Shown: positions 59,682 through 64,000 of the stretch, piece by piece
Layout: each line of letters starts with the position of its first letter
How positions within the stretch are numbered: the stretch's first letter is position 1
Assembly (NCBI GenBank): GCA_032586195.1
Contig: JAWHQP010000003.1
Coordinates: forward strand, 1-64,000
DNA length: 64,000 nt
Source of the DNA: JAWHQP01 sp032586195
GTDB taxonomy: Bacteria; Pseudomonadota; Gammaproteobacteria; Enterobacterales; Pasteurellaceae
Direction: 5' to 3'
Notes under the pieces: generated by a model
Told to the model about the DNA's origin: nothing
Database searches by the model: none
Seen by the model: the letters and a program-made list of their open reading frames with translations, nothing else
Program-made: the position numbers and the translations under genes

Positions 59682-60254
59682 ATGACGATTATTTTAGGCA
59701 TCGACCCCGGTTCTAGGCTGACGGGCTACGGCGTTATCCGTCAACAAGGCAGACGGCTGGATTATCTTGGCAGCGGTGTAATCCGCACGTCGGTGGAGAA
59801 TTTGCCCGCACGGTTAAAACGCATCTATGCCGGGGTGAGCAAGATTATTACTCAATTTCAGCCCGATATGTTTGCCATTGAACAGGTTTTTATGGCGAAA
59901 AACGCCGATTCCGCCTTGAAATTGGGGCAAGCCCGCGGTACGGCGATTGTGGCGGCGGTAAATCAGGATTTGCCTGTCTTTGAATATGCCGCCCGTTTGG
60001 TGAAACAGACGGTGGTGGGTATCGGCTCGGCGGATAAAATTCAGGTGCAGGATATGGTTACCCGCATTCTTAAATTGTCCGATAAGCCGCAGGCGGATGC
60101 GGCGGATGCCCTCGCTATCGCCATCACTCACGCCCACAGTATGCAGCATAGCCTGCAAGTTGCCGCCTCTGCCGATAGCCAAAAAACTCTCGAAAACGAC
60201 ACCGCACTTTTAAAGACAAGATACAGCCGCGGGCGATTCCGCTTAAAAATATAA
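59682..60254 (+). CDS. ruvC: Crossover junction endodeoxyribonuclease RuvC
   Basis: 190 aa from ATG at 59682 (MTIILGIDPGSRLTGYG). Acidic catalytic residues: Asp8, Glu in FAIEQVFMAKNADSALKLG, and Asp pair in PQADAADALAIAITHAH. Resolves Holliday junctions. The C-terminal tail past about 165, with an uptake signal (60201-60209, NDTALLK), is longer than E. coli RuvC (173). Confidence 0.97.
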   Translation: MTIILGIDPGSRLTGYGVIRQQGRRLDYLGSGVIRTSVENLPARLKRIYAGVSKIITQFQPDMFAIEQVFMAKNADSALKLGQARGTAIVAAVNQDLPVFEYAARLVKQTVVGIGSADKIQVQDMVTRILKLSDKPQADAADALAIAITHAHSMQHSLQVAASADSQKTLENDTALLKTRYSRGRFRLKI

Positions 60255-60284
60255 CTGGCTAAATAACCAGTATTCATTTATAAT
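60255..60284 (+). promoter_or_regulatory. LexA box and promoter of ruvAB
   Basis: CTG, GCTAAATAAC, CAG at 60255-60270: an exact CTG-N10-CAG SOS box with A/T-rich centre. It lies just upstream of -10 TATAAT (60279-60284) and starts one base after the ruvC stop. ruvAB is SOS-induced in E. coli from the same location relative to ruvA. Confidence 0.82.
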
Positions 60285-60314
60285 TCCTGCCAATTTATAT
60301 CAAAAGGGAACAAC

Positions 60315-60926
60315 ATGATCGGTCGTTTAACCGGAATTATTTTAGAAAAGCAGCCGCCTGAGATTTTGCTTGATGTGCAGGGTGTAGGCTATGAATTATT
60401 GTTACCGATGACGAGCTTTTATAATCTGCCTGAAGTGGGACAAACGGCGACATTGTTTACTCATTTGGTTGTGCGTGAGGATGCTCATTTATTGTTTGGT
60501 TTCGGCCAAAAAACCGATCGCTCGCTGTTTCGTGAACTGATTAAAACCAACGGTGTTGGACCAAAATTGGCATTAGCGATTTTATCGGCGATGTCGGTGG
60601 AACAATTTGCTTATGCCATTGAACGGGAAGAATTATCGAAATTGGTAAAAATCCCGGGAGTAGGCAAAAAAACGGCGGAGCGTTTGTTGGTGGAACTCAA
60701 GGGTAAATTTAAGAATACCCAAGCGAATTTCTTTGTGGAAAGTACACATTTGTCGGCTGTTGCAACCATGACGGACAATCTGGATAATCCGAGTAGTGAG
60801 GCGGTTGCCGCTCTTGTTGCCTTAGGCTATAAACCGGTTGAGGCGGAAAAAATGGTGAAAAAGGTTGCTAAACCGGGTTTATTCAGCGAACAATTAATCC
60901 GTGAAGCGTTAAAAGCCGCATTATAA
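60315..60926 (+). CDS. ruvA: Holliday junction DNA helicase subunit RuvA
   Basis: 203 aa. N-terminal OB-fold (MIGRLTGIILEKQPPEILLD), two helix-hairpin-helix repeats (TNGVGPKLALAILSAM and IPGVGKKTAERLLVELKGK), and C-terminal RuvB-binding helices. Binds the four-way junction. Start follows AAGGGAAC. Confidence 0.98.
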   Translation: MIGRLTGIILEKQPPEILLDVQGVGYELLLPMTSFYNLPEVGQTATLFTHLVVREDAHLLFGFGQKTDRSLFRELIKTNGVGPKLALAILSAMSVEQFAYAIEREELSKLVKIPGVGKKTAERLLVELKGKFKNTQANFFVESTHLSAVATMTDNLDNPSSEAVAALVALGYKPVEAEKMVKKVAKPGLFSEQLIREALKAAL

Positions 60927-60971
60927 GCATAATTTGCAGGGCGTAAAACGTACGCTCATTGGTGTTAAAAC

Positions 60972-61976
60972 ATGATCGAAGCAGACAGAATTATCAGCAG
61001 CCAGGCTAAACTTGATGAAGATGTGATTGACCGTGCCATTCGTCCCAAATTATTGGCGGACTATGTGGGGCAGCCGCAAGTATGCAACCAAATGGAAATT
61101 TTTATCAAGGCGGCAAAATTGCGCCAAGATGCCTTAGATCACTTGTTGATTTTTGGTCCGCCCGGTTTAGGCAAAACCACGCTTGCTAATATTGTTGCCA
61201 ATGAAATGGGGGTTAATATTCGTACCACTTCAGGGCCTGTGCTAGAAAAAGCCGGCGATTTAGCGGCAATGTTGACCAATCTCGAACCCTATGATGTGTT
61301 GTTTATCGATGAAATTCATCGCTTGTCGCCTACTATTGAGGAAGTGCTATATCCTGCGATGGAAGACTATCAGCTGGATATTATGATCGGCGAAGGGCCC
61401 GCTGCTCGTTCGATTAAATTAGATTTACCTCCTTTTACTTTAATCGGTGCTACCACTCGGGCAGGATCGCTCACGTCGCCATTGCGTGATCGTTTCGGTA
61501 TTGTGCAACGCTTGGAATTTTATTCCGTACCGGATTTAACTGCCATTGTAAGCCGAAGTGCGGCCTGTTTAAACCTGAATATTGATGAAGCCGCTTGCTA
61601 TGAAATTGCTCGTCGTTCACGCGGCACACCCCGTATTGCTAACCGCTTATTACGTCGTGTGCGTGATTATGCGGATGTCCGTAATAATGGAGCGATTTCA
61701 GAAGATATCGCGAAAGCAGCTTTATCTATGTTGGATATTGATGATGCCGGTTTTGATTATCTTGACCGTAAATTACTCGGTGCAGTGTTAGAACGTTTTG
61801 ACGGTGGACCGGTCGGGTTAGATAACCTCGCTGCGGCTATCGGAGAAGAACGAGACACCATTGAAGATGTGCTTGAACCTTATTTAATTCAACAAGGCTT
61901 TTTGCTGCGTACTTCACGCGGTAGAGTCGCGACCTCAAAAACCTATTTGCATTTTGGTTTGGAGCTTAATCAATAG
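60972..61976 (+). CDS. ruvB: Holliday junction DNA helicase subunit RuvB
   Basis: 334 aa AAA+ motor. Walker A GPPGLGKT at 62-69, Walker B LFIDEIHRL, sensor 1 GATTRAG, arginine finger in LRDRFGIVQRLEFY, C-terminal winged helix (QGFLLRTSRGRVATSKTYLHF). Drives branch migration with RuvA. Confidence 0.98.
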   Translation: MIEADRIISSQAKLDEDVIDRAIRPKLLADYVGQPQVCNQMEIFIKAAKLRQDALDHLLIFGPPGLGKTTLANIVANEMGVNIRTTSGPVLEKAGDLAAMLTNLEPYDVLFIDEIHRLSPTIEEVLYPAMEDYQLDIMIGEGPAARSIKLDLPPFTLIGATTRAGSLTSPLRDRFGIVQRLEFYSVPDLTAIVSRSAACLNLNIDEAACYEIARRSRGTPRIANRLLRRVRDYADVRNNGAISEDIAKAALSMLDIDDAGFDYLDRKLLGAVLERFDGGPVGLDNLAAAIGEERDTIEDVLEPYLIQQGFLLRTSRGRVATSKTYLHFGLELNQ

Positions 61977-62012
61977 CCACTCCGGCGATTTTTTACTTGA
62001 CTTGTACTATAG

Positions 62013-62028
62013 AACAGTTCAATCTGTT
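62013..62028. promoter_or_regulatory. Inverted repeat upstream of the NAD salvage genes
   Basis: AACAG TTCAAT CTGTT, 5-bp arms around 6 bases, in the 134-bp ruvB-pncB gap. Nearby TTGACT (61997-62002) and TTGTTA (62028-62033) are -35 candidates without a convincing -10. The repeat could be an operator; no known factor matches by eye. Confidence 0.3.
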
Positions 62029-62110
62029 TGTTAATTTGTAGCAAATACTTTACGTATCTATTCTTTTTAGTGATCATCAATAGGGATATTATCTATTATG
62101 GAGAAAGAAT

Positions 62111-63211
62111 ATGGAGAAAGAGTTTGAGTTGAAGCGTCAAGGAAAAATTCTACGTCTGACCAACCGTACTTTTAAATTTGATCCTCGTGTCAAAGACGGT
62201 TGGTTTTCCGCTGTATATTTTCTTAAAACCACTGAGATTATTAAGCGACATCGTCCTAAACAACAGGTCACCATGCAGTTTTTCCAAAAGGAAAATGCTG
62301 TTTTATGCGGTGTAGATGAAGCTATTGCATTATTGCATACCTTTGCTGTAAATCCCGAAAATCTTAAAATTTATGCGCTCAATGACGGTGATAAAATCGA
62401 ACCGTTTGAGACGGTATTGATTATTGAAGGGTATTATGAGGATTTTGGTTATTTGGAAGGCATCATTGACGGTGTGCTCGCCCGTCGTACATCGGTAGCG
62501 ACCAACGTTTACGACGTAGTGCAGGCTGCGGGCAAAAAGCAGGTAATTTTTATGGGTGATAGGGATGATCATTTTTCTCAGCAGGCCGGGGATGGTTATG
62601 CCGCATATATTGGTGGTGTGGCCGCTCAGGCTACACATGCAATGAATGAATGGTGGGGAAAAAACGGTGTGGGTACTATGCCGCACGCATTAATTCAGTT
62701 GTTTGACGGTGATTTATTGAAAGCCTGTGAGGCCTATTTGTCCACTTATCCGGAAGATAATTTAATTGCTTTGGTTGATTACAATAATAATGTTATTGAA
62801 GACAGTTTAACTGTCGCTCGCCATTTCGGGGATAAGCTATATGGAGTGAGAGTGGATACATCGGCCAATATGGTGGATCAGTATTTTCTTAAACATCAGG
62901 GTGAATTCGGGCAAATTGATTTGCGCGGGACCAATGTACGCTTGATTCAACGGTTGCGTGAACATTTGGATGATAACGGATTTCCACATGTGAAAATTAT
63001 CGTGAGCGGCGGCTTTGATGCAAATAAGATTCGTTTATTTCAACAACAGAATGCACCGGTAGATTCCTATGGTATTGGCTCCAGTCTGCTTAAAGTCAGT
63101 ATCGGTTTTACCGGAGATTGTGTGCGTTTAAATGGCAAAGAACAGGCAAAAGCCGGTAGAAAATATAGCTTTAACCCACGCTTGAGTGCGGTAGATTTTC
63201 CTATCGTTTAG
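62111..63211 (+). CDS. pncB: Nicotinate phosphoribosyltransferase
   Basis: 366 aa. Family marks: FKFDPRVKDGWFSAVYFLKT, LARRTSVATNVYDVVQAAGK, GVGTMPHALIQLFDGD (the catalytic/phosphorylated His region), VRVDTSANMVDQYFL, IIVSGGFDANKIR and GIGSSL. It is shorter than E. coli PncB (400) and belongs to another NAPRTase branch. Makes nicotinate mononucleotide from nicotinate and PRPP. Followed by nadE after 9 bases. The GGAGA of a 13-bp duplication (62098-62110) serves as its ribosome site. Confidence 0.88.
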   Translation: MEKEFELKRQGKILRLTNRTFKFDPRVKDGWFSAVYFLKTTEIIKRHRPKQQVTMQFFQKENAVLCGVDEAIALLHTFAVNPENLKIYALNDGDKIEPFETVLIIEGYYEDFGYLEGIIDGVLARRTSVATNVYDVVQAAGKKQVIFMGDRDDHFSQQAGDGYAAYIGGVAAQATHAMNEWWGKNGVGTMPHALIQLFDGDLLKACEAYLSTYPEDNLIALVDYNNNVIEDSLTVARHFGDKLYGVRVDTSANMVDQYFLKHQGEFGQIDLRGTNVRLIQRLREHLDDNGFPHVKIIVSGGFDANKIRLFQQQNAPVDSYGIGSSLLKVSIGFTGDCVRLNGKEQAKAGRKYSFNPRLSAVDFPIV

Positions 63212-63220
63212 AAGGTTACC

Positions 63221-63970
63221 ATGCAGAAATATTTAAATTATTTAGTGGAATGGTTGGAATTGCAACGTATTGACTATGGCGCGCAAGGCTATGTGGTTGG
63301 TCTTAGTGGTGGCGTTGACTCTGCCGTTGTTGCCCATTTATTAGGTCGTACAGGATCGGCAGCACAAGGGTTAATTCTAGCTTCCGCGACGACTTCGCAA
63401 CAGGATGTTGCGGATGCTTATGCGGTGGCGGAGAGTGCAAGAATTTCAGTTATTGAAGCTCCGATTACCGCAGCTTACGACATGTTTATGCAATCTATGC
63501 AACCGTTATTTAATCAACAAGCTGAACGGCAAAATGTGATTGCCGGTAATGTTCAGGCAAGATTGCGCATGATCGCGCTTTATGCCTATGCGCAAAGCAA
63601 TCAGGCGATCGTTGTGGGGACCGATAACGCTGCGGAATGGTTAACCGGCTATTTTACTAAATTTGGTGATGGCGGTGTTGATGTGGCGCCTCTGCTGCAA
63701 CTTCGTAAGGAACAGGTGTATGAGCTGGCTCGTTTACTCAATGTACCGCAGCAGATTATTGATAAACCACCGAGTGCCGGTTTATGGCAAGGACAAACCG
63801 ATGAAAGTGAGATGGGAGTAAGCTATGCTGAAATTGACGCTTTCTTACGAGGGGAGAAAGTTTCATCACATGCTCAAGAAAGAATCAATTTCTGGCACGA
63901 CCGTTCGCACCATAAAAGACGCATGGCTTCCGTACCTGAATTATTTGATATTATTTCTAATAATCGGTAA
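63221..63970 (+). CDS. nadE: NAD synthase, ammonia-dependent
   Basis: 249 aa, synthetase domain only (no glutaminase domain). P-loop VVGLSGGVDSAVV, GNVQARLRMIALYAYA and VVGTDNAAEWLTGYFTKFGDGG, KPPSAGLWQGQTDESEMG are conserved. Amidates nicotinate adenine dinucleotide to NAD. Forms an operon with the nicotinate phosphoribosyltransferase; the middle enzyme NadD is elsewhere. The last 30 bases of the window hold no gene. Confidence 0.96.
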   Translation: MQKYLNYLVEWLELQRIDYGAQGYVVGLSGGVDSAVVAHLLGRTGSAAQGLILASATTSQQDVADAYAVAESARISVIEAPITAAYDMFMQSMQPLFNQQAERQNVIAGNVQARLRMIALYAYAQSNQAIVVGTDNAAEWLTGYFTKFGDGGVDVAPLLQLRKEQVYELARLLNVPQQIIDKPPSAGLWQGQTDESEMGVSYAEIDAFLRGEKVSSHAQERINFWHDRSHHKRRMASVPELFDIISNNR

Positions 63971-64000
63971 CTATATGACAAACCGACATCTCTAAGGTAG

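Larger units (their letters stand above)
143..60209. repeat. Dispersed Haemophilus-type DNA uptake signals (41 exact 9-mers)
   Basis: Core AAGTGCGGT, plus strand starts: 143, 1939, 2536, 3704, 6960, 7762, 7875, 8478, 12587, 13875, 16302, 24011, 25775, 34916, 42144, 44713, 49948, 50767, 54255, 57265. Minus-strand copies (ACCGCACTT) start: 5133, 5698, 13906, 16284, 18664, 19110, 20194, 20648, 26393, 28993, 29654, 33465, 34972, 35686, 36716, 37193, 42221, 43130, 45581, 53010, 60201. Counted by eye, so a few may be missed. Inverted pairs are listed separately as terminators. Confidence 0.95.

Overview
The window is a gene-dense chromosomal segment of a Pasteurellaceae gammaproteobacterium. The clearest evidence is the DNA uptake signal core AAGTGCGGT (or its complement), which I found 41 times by eye in genes and between them. 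This is the Haemophilus-type signal rather than the Actinobacillus pleuropneumoniae-type variant. Protein sequences and gene order fit the Mannheimia succiniciproducens / Basfia / Actinobacillus succinogenes group, but species assignment is inference. I see no phage, insertion sequence, CRISPR array or rRNA.

Layout. 1-1063: end of eda, then suhB. 1241-7754: trmJ and the complete Fe-S assembly operon iscR-iscS-iscU-iscA-hscB-hscA-fdx-iscX behind a probable IscR-controlled promoter. 7776-12300: mannose uptake and use, manXYZ-yobD-manA, read leftward from a probable CRP-controlled promoter. 12490-16240: a purine permease with a PurR-like operator, then an amino acid permease paired with homocysteine S-methyltransferase. 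16335-20502: ychF-pth, a small EamA exporter, rnfH and xseA. 20667-23952: rapZ-ptsN-lptB-lptA-lptC, without rpoN and hpf. 24157-28906: mlaFEDCB-ibaG-murA. 29026-34887: yggS and the threonine operon with leader peptide and attenuator (thrL-thrA-thrB-thrC), including a 35-codon secreted-type ORF between thrB and thrC. 35044-38436: glutathionylspermidine synthetase/amidase, yffB and dapE. 38486-42116: rocD-nhaC with a structured leader, and an M15 peptidase.

42231-44640 is a TPP-riboswitch operon thiM-thiD-thiE. 44940-47712 holds darP, tldE/pmbA, a probable Fur-repressed small RNA and hpt. 47895-50181 holds a frameshifted gluconate-type permease, rpsO and tRNA-Ser(UGA). 50227-54819 holds priC, an ion/amino acid transporter, rnt, gloA, cmoA and an ICMT-like membrane methyltransferase. 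55039-61976 holds aspS, nudB, yebC, a frameshifted dgt, ruvC, and ruvAB behind a LexA box. 62111-63970 holds a nicotinate phosphoribosyltransferase and nadE, which form an NAD salvage pair.

Themes. Envelope biogenesis genes (lpt, mla, murA) sit in two adjacent divergent operons. Iron control appears twice: IscR at isc, and Fur at the small RNA. The less ordinary signals are the Fur-box small RNA at 46932-47116, the PtsN whose phosphorylatable histidine is replaced by arginine, an inverted pair of about 60-bp hairpin repeats near 44.8 and 49.9 kb, two single-base frameshifts in otherwise intact genes, and very short ORFs wedged into operons.
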